Shown piece by piece: positions 12,101 to 25,685 of a stretch of DNA of 64,000 nt. The DNA is taken from assembly GCA_947568835.1 (NCBI GenBank), contig OX387605.1, forward strand, positions 6,262,001 through 6,326,000. Direction: 5' to 3'. A program made the translations under genes and the position numbers. Positions within the stretch are counted from its first letter, which is position 1, and the number at the start of each line of letters is the position of its first letter. The notes below the pieces were generated by a model. That model was not told where the DNA came from and did no database searches. It worked only from the letters and a program-made list of their open reading frames with translations. The DNA is from Protonemura montana (taxonomy: Eukaryota > Arthropoda > Insecta > Plecoptera > Nemouridae).

Positions 12101-14121
12101 TTCTCTGCTTTTGGCTGTAATGCAACAAAACCTTGAAAAAAAAACAGAAAAATGTGAGAATTGCTCAACTTTTCTCAACTTGTTAAAACAAAACTGTTTG
12201 TACACTGTTTGTAACAGTGTAATGAAAGCTCACCGATTGTGTAGGGCTTCTGGACATTTGCTGATTTTGAAATGGTTTTGTTTCATTCTGCGCATGTACT
12301 CGGCAGAGTATATGCTGCCCATTGTATAATCTGAAATACTGAATAACAACACTTTTAGTCTCCAACACTTTTGTCATACAATGCTTGAATTCTCCAGCCC
12401 TTCATCAGATCAGTGGGAAATGGTAACAATTTATCTTCATATTGGTTTCGATGGTTGGTTAAGAAATTAGCAGAAGCACAAATATAAATGTGTACATGTT
12501 CAGCAATAAATGCACTGCAATCGACATGGTCAATGCCATTATTGCCACCTTTCAAATAAGCATTAAGAATGAGACATAAATTTTTATACTTGTAAGGAAT
12601 TAAACAAATACTGAAAACTTTGATGTGATTTAATTCTTGTATTTATAATAATACTGGTGAGTGATTAGTTGTTCTTTTGTGTAGCTCACAAAAAATTGAA
12701 GTCTTATAAAAAATTAGTGAGTAGTGCAAACATGAAAAAAAATGCCTAGAGGTCTGAGTGACGGCCCTTTCACAACAAATATACCTATGCCCTAAACTAA
12801 GCAGTTACCAAAAGTTTGTCTTAGGGTTCAGTACATTAAATTTCACATTGCATTGTTATCACTGTAACAATGTAAATGAAAACGCAATGTTTGCTAACTA
12901 TAAACTTTTGCAGTCACGTTGCAGCTACGTATTACAAACTTCAGTTTGTATAAACTATTCATAGTTCCAAGCATAAGAGATGCTGTACCAAAAGGATTTT
13001 AGGGGAACCTTTTAATGCTGTAGTGCAGTGTTCTGTTCTTCCCAACAAGACACCGAATGGTTTGGCGTGTTGGAAACACCGGTTCTCATAAGGTCACCGA
13101 AGTTAAGCAACACTGTGCTGAGTCAGGTATGAGATGGGTGACCATACACATTACACGTAACCAGTTCTGTTTGGGAGAGAGGTTGGAGAGATGAAAGTTC
13201 CCCTTGCTTATCAACTTCTCAACAGCATGGATTTGATGAGAAATCCTGCTGTTCGAGTTGTACCATTTTTCGGGAAGGGACGATAAGGTGGTGGTCACTT
13301 TGGTGCTCTTCGACAGTAGTAGGCTACGTGCCGGCACCGGGTTTTCCCTCCTTTGAAGGCAAGGTTAGATTAATCATCAACCTCATCATCATTCACTCAT
13401 TCACCGACGCCATTAGAAGAGTGCCACAGGGCCGGTTGTCAAAACACTACTTCGTGTTAAACACAATAATCATCATCACCACTCAACGGGACATCCAACC
13501 ATTTCTAGGGAATTTTATTTAGAGACAGTAGGCAGATTCTAATACGAAGGTATCCATGGGGCAGTCTGTGTTTATCTTACAGATGAAAAGAAATTAATTT
13601 ACTCCTATTTGTAGTGAGAAACCCATGACTTTTGTTCCCCCATCAACCTGATTACTGCTGAGCTTGTTGTAAATGGGCCTTTTCAATAAGTTTATCGATT
13701 TAAAGAAATGTATCTAAATGACCTATTGATTTTTTAATGCTTAGTTCAGCTAAAACAGCAAATTGAAATAAGGTTATTTGAAATTAATAGTTTTATTTTA
13801 GTTTCCCTTGGTTACGTTTTGAATGAGCGATGATCATGCTCCAGACCATTTCTGTTAAAGAGAGGAGCGGGAGGGATTTATGTTGAGAAGGTGGGTCACT
13901 TACTAAATGTCCAGTGACAAATGCTGTGTTTTTTTAAGAAACACATATCCTTTTATAAATGTTCAACTGTTCATAGCTTGAAATTTTACAGATTGAGGTT
14001 ACTAAACTTACTCTGGATAGGCTTCCTTTATAGCTCTAAAACACTCTCTATCAGGAAATATTTTTGTGCCTTCGGTGCTATTGATAATGTGCACAATTCT
14101 TTTGTAGTCATCGTCCTTCAT
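9125..14121 (-). CDS. CDIN1: CDIN1 (C15orf41) PD-(D/E)XK nuclease homologue with large internal insertion, 5 exons, 586 aa
   Basis: Homologue of the codanin-1-interacting nuclease, the human congenital dyserythropoietic anaemia type I factor. Exons in transcript order: 14121-14012, 12314-12234, 12070-10907, 10033-9794 and 9290-9125; all phases match. Conserved blocks: the start MKDDDYKRIVHII, YSAEYMRRMKQNHF, DEIDLSPALLARLIVKYR, MRDPKLIEDPQLANEAY, then the nuclease core GFDKTPDIKLEVPIVVDGF with NWIESKAVFGD (PD...ESK catalytic signature) and GMVIYWFGF. Human CDIN1 has 281 residues; this one is about twice as long because exon 3 encodes an extra stretch of roughly 300 residues (about residues 107-410) between LLARLIVKYR and LMRDP. 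That insert is acidic, Ser/Thr/Asn-rich and made of two similar copies of about 105 residues. The nuclease core itself looks intact. It is head-to-head with the TMEM179-like gene. Confidence 0.9.
13043..13510 (+). mobile_element. SINE-like element with 5S rRNA-derived head
   Basis: Positions 13051-13144 resemble 5S rRNA: CACCGGTTCTCATAAGGTCA, CCGAAGTTAAGCAACAC (the A-box region) and GAGATGGGTGACC (the C box), in 5S order and spacing. The remainder of a real 5S gene is absent. Instead an unrelated body follows, then a tail with repeated ATCATC near 13374-13393 and 13469-13480. This is the architecture of SINE3-class elements (5S-headed SINEs transcribed by Pol III). It lies in the first intron of CDIN1, on the opposite strand. 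The outer limits are approximate; I did not find a convincing target-site duplication. Confidence 0.65.
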
Positions 14122-15051
14122 CTTAAAATCAGTTGAAAATTAAAATCCTTGAGTAAAATACAGTAATATCTCGTAAGAGCTTTTGATCGAGAGGATCACA
14201 ACGGATTTCTGGCGGCGAACCACGAACCGAAGCAGAGACCGACAAACCAATCAAAAGTTCAGCAATGCAGCACGTGATACATCCCTAATATACGCAGAAA
14301 TTCAAACCACATGAAAATGTTTAAATAGTTTTAACTTATAAATTGCCACAAAACAAAGATGACGAGAAATCAAAACTCACAAGATTCTTAAGTTGAGCCC
14401 GTTTTTTTGTTAAGTCTCTAGCCTAATACCAGACTTTATTTTCCACCTTGAGTTAAACTGTTTAGAATAACATATTTCTCACACGCTATTTGTGTTATTA
14501 AGTGATAACTAAAATAAAATGTATAGATTTATTTTTAGTTTTATATTTTATTATGACATTTTGTGTCAGTGGTTTTTGTGCAATTCAATTGCTTGCTTTC
14601 TTGTCAACTTTGCTTTGTGGTTTTTTGTGTGGTTTTAACTAGGCTAGGTCAAAGAACATGGGCTAGGTTTTGCTACAATGAACTCTGCCAATTAAAAGGA
14701 CTACATCCATCATTTTTTAACTGAATCTATACTTTTGAGTCTGTTTAACGTTGTTTTTGTGTTTTTTTACTGTATTAAATTTAGCGTCTGTTATAGCCAG
14801 CGTACAGTCGCGTCATCATCACAAAACATCACTATGGCAACGGGAGATTCAGAAAATTCACAACACTTTAGCAAGCAACTGACAGTGACAGTCTGACACA
14901 GTTTGACAGCCCGGAGGTGGGGTGTGGCGCTTTTGAAGGCGTACATTGTTTACTGCCTAACACTTTGGTTTTCACATTTGCTAAATTTTTGTAGAAACGT
15001 TGGTGTGCAGCCCGTTCGCTTAAGAATACAATTACAAGAAAATTATGTGTC
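14122..15051. promoter_or_regulatory. Shared upstream region of CDIN1 (-) and the TMEM179-like gene (+)
   Basis: About 930 bases separate the two divergent start codons, so promoters of both genes should lie here. There is no clear TATA box. A sequence at 14828-14841, ATCACTATGGCAAC, matches the RFX X-box consensus GTHNYYATRRNAAC at 13 of 14 positions. No coding sequence is recognised. Confidence 0.5.
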
Positions 15052-17208
15052 ATGGTTGTTATTGACCAATATTTAGAGTTGTACGAAGCAGAACAAGTGT
15101 CGTCAGGATGGAAAGGATTTCAGATATTTTTTTATGTATTCGGTGCACTAAACAGTATTGCTGCCGCATACACATTTGGCTACCTTAGTCATCACTACCT
15201 TGATTATAATTGCTTGTTATATAGTGACGTAACCTTTAGTAAAGATCCAAACGAGCCTGCAGCCAACAGTGCCAACGCCAACTTGACAGGTCTTAATTTG
15301 GAGCTGGGGAATATTGATACTGAAAAAACAATATGGGGAAAGGGAGCGGTGTGTGCGTATTGTCAATACGTGCCCATATGCTCTTTTATATTTTGTTTTG
15401 TATGGGCAACATTTTTCACAATGTGTGGGAAAGGAGGCCGAACTGAACAAGGGTACGACATCTCATAAGCAATAATTTCTTCTGCACTACCTACTCTAAA
15501 CCTACCATTAGACAACTTAATTACATACAACATTGCTCGTTTCAGTTTGCCGGCACCTTGGCGTATTGTTTATCCTGCATTAATTTTCAACTTGATATTC
15601 TTCATCATATCTCTGGTAGCAGTATCAATGCTTCAGGGTGGAATAACAATGTTCTGCAACAATTTTGTGAGGAATATGAATGAAACATCGTAAGTCACGT
15701 TTTGAATTTCACAGTGCCAATGCATAGGTACTTTCTTCTAACGGACCAGTAGTAACTTTATAGCCACAGTTTTCTTAGCTTGTGAGTAATTTTATAATTT
15801 GCTTTTTAGATGTGAGAACATTGACCACTACAACCGGAAGGCACCACGACAATCATTCACATACATTATTTTGGCTCAGGTACGTTCAACACTAATCCCA
15901 GATATTACCATACCTTAAATACTAACCCACATTTAAAATAGCAATAGCACCAATTTGGAACCCTGGCACCCATGGCATGGTCGTATAAGCGTATGACATT
16001 TTACTTCATGAAGCCGTTAACGTTAAAGTTTCTTTGACGATTTACATAACAATCGTAACTGTCTCGAATAGCTAGTTATGTCTTCTAACTATGCAATGCT
16101 ATTTGCATTTTTTTCCTATCTATCTTACCTTTTTAAATTTCAATAGGGAGTACTGATTCCATGACCACTTTATATTTATTTAGGGTTTCATGACTTGTTT
16201 CAGCTCTTTGGATGGTTGAATGTTATCATGTGGCTGCTCAGCATTGCTATACTCGTACTGCGGTGCATATGCGTCTCTGACTTCGTACTCTACAAAATAG
16301 AAATCCTAACGCCGGATTCAATTGAGGTAGGTATAGCTTGGCATTAATTTGTTTGTTTATTCTGTGATTTCAGAGCTGCAGTTGGATGTTAGGAAGTACT
16401 TGATAAACATTGACAATTTTTATAAGAGAATGTCAACTTTGGAATCTCTAAACTTAGGGGATGGTAGGCATGGACCCATTAATCTGGTCCAACTGGAGCA
16501 AAATTTAAAAAATGGTTGGCACACTGCCATTGGTCACTGGATTTGCCACGTTTTTTGACTGTATAGTTTGACGTAATATGCAAATTTCTAATGCAAGTGG
16601 CAGATTATATAATAATAGAAGGGTAATCCATCAAGTGTGCTAGTTCAATTTCAAATTGAACTTTGATCTCGTGATAATTCCAGAAAATGCAATGTAGTTT
16701 CCTGTTGTAGAGTGTTACGGCACAGGGATCAGACACAGCCCGGGCCGATGAGACTGCATCGCCTGGCACAAAGATGATGACCAAAGCAAGCATTGAAGAA
16801 AGGCAGTTGATTTCTTACGACTACGATAGTGAAGATAATTCTGGGAAACCCTTCACTGCATCATCAGCATCTGTCGGGTTAGACAAAAGCAAAGAAGATA
16901 ACAAGATAAATGATGTAGCAGCAAAAACTATGATCGGGGATAACGACGGAGAACCTTATGGGACCTCTAGCCGTTCCGTTAATTTTGACAAGATGGTCAG
17001 TCCAGAAGATGATGACACAGAACCTTACAATGCATCCAGCCAGTCAGTTGCTTTTGTAGATGGGGTTAAGCAGAGAGTCGTAATTGTCGAACCAAACGAT
17101 GTAGTGGAACCAGAGACTGAACCAGAAAAAGAAAAGTCTGATGAATTAGTTAACATTAATAACGAAGACGGTAAACAAAACCAAGAAAATCCAGGCTCTA
17201 GCACTTAG
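15052..17208 (+). CDS. TMEM179: TMEM179-like four-pass membrane protein, 5 exons, 411 aa
   Basis: Exons 15052-15452, 15546-15689, 15810-15879, 16204-16326 and 16711-17208 join in frame to TAG. Four hydrophobic segments are visible: GFQIFFYVFGALNSIAAAYT; VPICSFIFCFVWATFFTM; YPALIFNLIFFIISLVAVSM; WLNVIMWLLSIAILVLRC. The layout follows TMEM179/TMEM179B: CLLY and ANLTGLNLE between segments 1 and 2, then WGKGAVCAYCQYVP, then GGITMFCNN with SCENID between segments 3 and 4. Function in the family is unknown. It is much longer than human TMEM179 (about 233 aa) because the last exon adds an acidic, disordered tail with three related units (GKPFTASSASVGLDK, GEPYGTSSRSVNFDK, TEPYNASSQSVAF). Whether to call it 179 or 179B is unclear. 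Confidence 0.75.
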
Positions 17209-17446
17209 GTTATGATTATTGTGACATTAATCAATGCACAGAATGCTTTAATTTACCTTAGGTACCATCACAGATAATAGCACTGGTTGTAATTGTGAGT
17301 TTGCCGTAAACGCGGTTGAAAGAAAAATAGAATGTCGACATCTTCTCCATTGAGAAAAGTTTCACCATCTCATCCTGTTGCCACAATTCAATCGCAACAT
17401 TTCAACCAGAGGCGGAATGACTCTCGAAAAAAACAGTACTTGGATA

Positions 17447-17470
17447 GGGGGGGGGGGGGGGGGGGGGGGG
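17447..17470. repeat. G homopolymer of 24
   Basis: Uninterrupted run of 24 G in an otherwise AT-rich intergenic region; one of three long G runs in the window. Confidence 0.9.
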
Positions 17471-17898
17471 CATACGATTTGCTTTGCACATTGCCCAAAT
17501 ATTTCTAGGTGTTAAAAGGTCTTCCAATATCACAAGCCATGACATTAAATAATTCACGTGTAAAGCTCAAGTCATGCATGTGATTTTATGAATTGTGGTA
17601 ATGGCTCAAGCACATGCAATTGCCAAAATCTAAAGCGATTGTTGTACACCACAGGCGATTATAGCGCTCAGTAAACCTAACGTTCGTAGATTCGTGTAAT
17701 CATCTCAATGGCAACCTGGCAGGACATTATTCTATTCGTAAAAAAAACTGCAATTTTAAGAGATAGCTTTGTGTATTTTTTTTTTACTCTGAAACAAACA
17801 AAACCTGAACAAATTCTGAAAGAATTACGAACAGTGACTACCTTTCAGCGATCACACGATAGTTTAATTTGCTAAAAAACACTAGTGCTAACTAACAC

Positions 17899-17929
17899 CA
17901 TAGAAATATTATAGCCGTATATTTCTATG
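17899..17929. other. Perfect 11-bp hairpin
   Basis: CATAGAAATAT and ATATTTCTATG are perfect reverse complements around a 9-base loop. They are flanked on both sides by related words built on CTAACAC and ACACTAG, so it may be the core of a small fold-back repeat. Confidence 0.6.
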
Positions 17930-19256
17930 CTAACACTAACAAACACTAGACAGTAATTACTAATTTAAGTCAATACTAGGAACAATATTTCTCATGTCCT
18001 CTCAAGAATGCGTTTGCCAACTCACCGCTAACTTTTATCACTAATTTATTCGTGTACACACGTGTTGGTAAGTCCAGGGTTGGTTTTCAAAGGGAAAGTG
18101 AAGAGCAGAGCAATGAGTTTGAGATGTGGGGGAGGGGGGTGGGGGTTGGATGCTGCAAACTGGCTCAGAACTCTTCAGTTCAAGAGATATCAAGAGAGCT
18201 GTATGATGGGTTGTATGAAGATGCAAGAAATTTAAATTGTCACTTTTTATAACAGTATACGGTTTGTAATGCAGTTAGTTATTTACACATTTTAGGTTTT
18301 ATATTACAAAAATAAAAAACATTACCTGCTTTTTGATTTTGGATTTCACAGTTTACTGTTACTGTAGCGGATTTTTTTTGTTTAGTTCAGCATTTGAGGC
18401 ACGATAAACCGAAAGTAAGTTATTTAAAAAGTGTAAGTAAATTATTATATCTATGCTCAACTCTGCTTTCTTTCTGATTTCATTATACAGTACACTTTAT
18501 GCCAATTAACAGAGACAATAATTTGGTATTAACCCTATCATGTACATGATATTTATTGAATAAAGAGATTTGAATTCTGAAAGAAAAACTGACATTGATA
18601 CTAATTATTTTGAATCCCTATAAAAATAATGCTGAAGGAAATGTTGATTTTGTGTCAAGCAAAAAGTGACATGCTTCCATGAAGGGGTTTCAAGGATCAT
18701 AGTTGACCTCTAATCTACAAGCCACTGTATTGCCACCTCCCTGGAAAAACGAGGGTGCCGTCAGCGTCAACACTTTATTTGTTCCTTCTTAAAAGTTACA
18801 AGAATTGTTAGCTATTTATTATTTATACAGTTACGTAACGGGTGTGACTGAGATTGTTCGACCTTACAGGGCTACAAACATTATAGGTTTTTCATTTAGC
18901 AGTATTTGGAGATTAAATAAGTTAAGGGGCCAAATAAACATTAGTATTAACGGTATTACTAAGCTACTAAGCAAAATGTGGAAATTGAGCAAATAAAGTA
19001 AGAACCAAGCTGCAATCAACAGCAACTGTAAAGGTTACTCGAGGAAATGAGCAATTATGATCTTTGTAGTGTTCCAGGGCATGAAGCCCACAGACCGTGG
19101 AGGAGTCACTCCTTGCACATGGTCAACCGAGATAAGTGCATTAGCAGCAAATGAAACTCCTAAAATGTCATTCAGTTACCTCTGAGCTAGGTAATCAACA
19201 GCACACATTTTTCCTAGCAAATATTTATAAGCATCTGCATCAAAACCATACACACC

Positions 19257-20586
19257 ATGTCTGGTAAGCAAGTTATATGCATGCAAGAAACCAGTTGTCT
19301 TATAGTTTATACCATCAATTAAACTGATTCATTCAAACACACATAAAGTTAACTTAACTAATGGTGCGTTTATTTTCCTAGGTTCACTCACTAAGATTGT
19401 CGTGAATTTGCTGCTCGTTCACTTAGTAACGGCTGACTGGGTCCAAGTATCCGTGGTGAGACCCAGCGTTAAAACAACTACGTCATCAATAACTATTGAA
19501 GATCCGACTAAGGTTTATAGGCAGAGCCAATCTAAACTGAGATTTCACCAAGAAGTTGAATATGACTCTGGAATAGAAGGAACCCTGTTTGGAGGAACAA
19601 GTTTTGGAGCCAATTCGTCGCATGACATTGAATTTAATGAAAGAATGCTGGCCCAAATTCACGGATTCACGACGAGGTCACCGCCACTATTCGAAGACGA
19701 ACATCTGGAGAACCAACTGCAAACTACGAGCATGTTAAAAGCGCCAGACCAGGTGCCCGAAATGTTGTCGCGAGTACACAGAAAGCTAGTGGCTGAAAAC
19801 AAGAATACTCCCAGCAGCAAGATCGAGTTTCTACGTGGACTCAGGAACAAAATTCTTCACAAAATTAGTATGAAAACAGTTCTTTATTACGACAAAAAGG
19901 GCACTGTAACTTAATAAACAGATATTTTTTTCTTAACTATTGCATTTTCTCCAGCTCTATAACGCCCAACTTTTCATTCAGATACAAACAAGCAAGTATT
20001 CATAACTAGAAATAGTACCCATACACACAGACAAACTGAGCTTCTTTGCATTGGATTTCCATTAATCCTCAACAGGTTTTCATCGCCAGAGAGAGTAAAT
20101 GGTTCCTTGTTCCAGAAAGAAGCATGGAAAACATTTGGAGTTCGTCAGAGTCACGCCAAGCCCGCTCGGCCAAAATGGGCTATCCATCGTTGGAGAGTGC
20201 ATTAATGTCAATCTCGTTCCTCATTTTCGCAGTTTTTCTCATCAAATTAATCGAGGTACTTCTTCATTAAGATTGCTGACTTGATATCGTATTCATTATT
20301 CACCACAATCTCCAAAAGCTGTCAATATACCCTTTCAGTATGAAATTTCATAGATTATAAATCATTACTGATTAGTGATTTGTACTGCATAACTACAACT
20401 TTCATTAATTCTTATTAGCAACTCATACATAGTCTAAGCGGAGGGAATTACGCAAATGGAAACTCAGCGATAATGCAAGTGGTACCGTCATCAGCAACGT
20501 TTGTAGGCAGGAAGCGCAGAGACGCTGAGAAAACGATCATAACTGCGAGGATAATAACCCTGATGGACGATTTTCCGGTAAATTAA
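19257..20586 (+). CDS. Unrecognised signal-peptide protein with one C-terminal hydrophobic segment, 4 exons, 292 aa
   Basis: Not recognised. Likely exons: 19257-19263 (only ATGTCTG), 19382-19905, 20076-20255 and 20419-20586 (TAA), all phase-compatible. The start is chosen because the tiny exon joins a typical signal peptide, SLTKIVVNLLLVHLVTADW. The mature part is Ser/Thr-rich and hydrophilic without Cys pairs. Exon 3 has WFLVPERS, a SAKMGYPSLESAL motif and a hydrophobic segment, MSISFLIFAVFLIKLIE, that continues into exon 4 (QLIHSLSGGN). A dibasic stretch, GRKRRDAEK, lies near the C-terminus and could be a proprotein-convertase site. It is probably secreted or membrane-anchored, perhaps an arthropod-specific family. 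If the intron at 19906 is retained, the protein stops at 19912-19914, lacking the hydrophobic segment. Confidence 0.6.
19913..19918 (+). promoter_or_regulatory. Possible intronic polyadenylation signal overlapping a stop codon
   Basis: AATAAA starts within the TAA that follows exon 2 of the orphan gene when its intron is not removed. It could terminate a short secreted isoform. Confidence 0.35.
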
Positions 20587-21102
20587 AAGCTGAGGTTTTC
20601 AAAAAAACAAATTCAAATTAGTTACTAGAGCTGTAATTATAATTAAAATTAATATTCTCCCACCTGAAAATCTCCCACCTGCCGAACACAGATACTCTGA
20701 ACTTCCTATACTATCAGGATTCTAATATGGCAGATAAGTGCAATGGATTTAAGCTCCAGAAAACTACAAATAAGTGCCTTATTGGTGAGAATTTAACACA
20801 ATTTCTGCAGAATGGGAAAATATTACAAAGCCATTGATTCTTTGATTATGATACATACTATACCTACCATTAATTACCTATTAAGTGTACATGTTGTTGA
20901 TCATAAAATAAATTAATTGTAAATTAACAATTTTTTTCAGGTTCTCTATTCTAACTGAAGCATTATAAATACTGGTACTGGAACATGGTTTTGTATTGTA
21001 GGTATTTGGTATGATTGGGATAGCCTGCTGAAACACTGCAGATAATATGCCAATCACGGACAAAGCTAAAAAATTTAATTAAAAATACGCACCGCTGGCA
21101 GC
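20587..21102. other. Convergent intergenic region, orphan gene/presenilin
   Basis: AT-rich, holds the 3'UTRs of both genes, no coding sequence seen. TTTAAT at 21074-21079 is a possible ATTAAA polyadenylation signal for presenilin on the minus strand, about 25 bases past its stop. Confidence 0.5.
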
Positions 21103-24790
<3,688 letters not shown>

Positions 24791-25684
24791 TCATAAGTGA
24801 AAAGTAATTGAAGGCGGAGATCGATAAATAAGGGCCTAAGTTGGCTAGTGTCATACCAGAGGCCTAAGACCCGCAGAGACGTTGACACCGCAAGTAGGCG
24901 TTGACACTGACAGGCGGACCGGATCCAAGCTAGCGCCAGAATCCAATTATGAAATGTACAGCAAAAACGTCGCGTACAAAAGTCAGATTAACTTTAAAAG
25001 AGGGCACTCAGTCAACATACCGCACTCTAGAGCAAACAGAGCGTTTCTCAAACATCTCCGGACTAGCGTTAGGGAGGGCAAAACTTTCTTTTAAGTCATA
25101 TTCCGTCACAACGCATGGGTTAACTCTATGAAAATATCAGGGTTAATAGAGTACGTGACTAGCTTTCAAACAGTAATGGTCTGAGTTTTTGGCCCAGTCT
25201 CAAACAAACAAAAAATACTTGACCATTCACAAAATAACTATTGCAAATTAACTCCACCGAAACGTAAGCCAGCATCCCTTCAGGGTTTGTGTCCCCAAAC
25301 AGCCTTTCCAGCCCCAAGCAAACATGAAATTGTCCACATCCCCTTTGACCATTACTTTTATTGCATAATTGAAGATTAATAATCAATCATTGGTATATCA
25401 ATAGAGAAGAAACTTACTTGGTGGACAGTTACAAAAAGTTACCTTTATTTTACAGATACATATCAATTCAAAGGTACAACCTGCACACTCAACGGTACGA
25501 TGAAAAAATAATAAGCAGTGGGGTGACAGTCAACATAAAAATTCATTAGCTGTTTCTTTTCTCCTCTTACATAGCAACACAAGACCATCATTTTGAAATG
25601 TGCATAGACCCTGCAATGCATTCAAAAATTGTACATAAAGACTGAGCAGATTTAGTGAGGCACAGACATTGTGCTTCTCTTTAT
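24791..25684. other. Presenilin upstream region and TRNAU1AP 3' region
   Basis: No supported coding sequence. Near 24881-24915 the words CGTTGACACCG and CGTTGACACTG form a short direct repeat close to the expected presenilin start region. TTTATT at 25444-25449 is a second candidate minus-strand polyadenylation signal for TRNAU1AP. Confidence 0.5.
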
Positions 25685-25685
25685 T
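25680..25685 (-). promoter_or_regulatory. AATAAA overlapping the TRNAU1AP stop codon
   Basis: On the minus strand the coding end reads ACCTAAATAAAG: the last A of the TAA stop is the first A of AATAAA. If used, the 3'UTR would be only about 15-30 bases. Confidence 0.4.

Larger units (their letters stand above)
17209..19256. other. Intergenic region between the TMEM179-like gene and the orphan gene
   Basis: No supported coding sequence. Contains the G homopolymer at 17447-17470, the hairpin at 17899-17929, a short G-rich stretch near 18127-18150 and, around 18531-18580, a sequence ending in AATAAAGAGATTTGAATT that looks like the tail of a degenerate non-LTR retroposon; no LINE coding region is attached. 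Confidence 0.5.

Noticed and set aside
12355-12555. 66-codon minus-strand frame in the first CDIN1 intron
   Set aside because: No splice phase links it to CDIN1 exons, no known family; probably chance or an unidentified repeat.
13051-13150. Functional 5S rRNA gene
   Set aside because: Only part of the 5S sequence is recognisable, the 3' half is replaced by unrelated sequence and no oligo-T terminator follows at the right place.
16349-16558. 69-codon frame inside the TMEM179-like intron 4, considered as an alternative last exon
   Set aside because: The nearest acceptor would enter in a different phase and reach a stop within ten codons.
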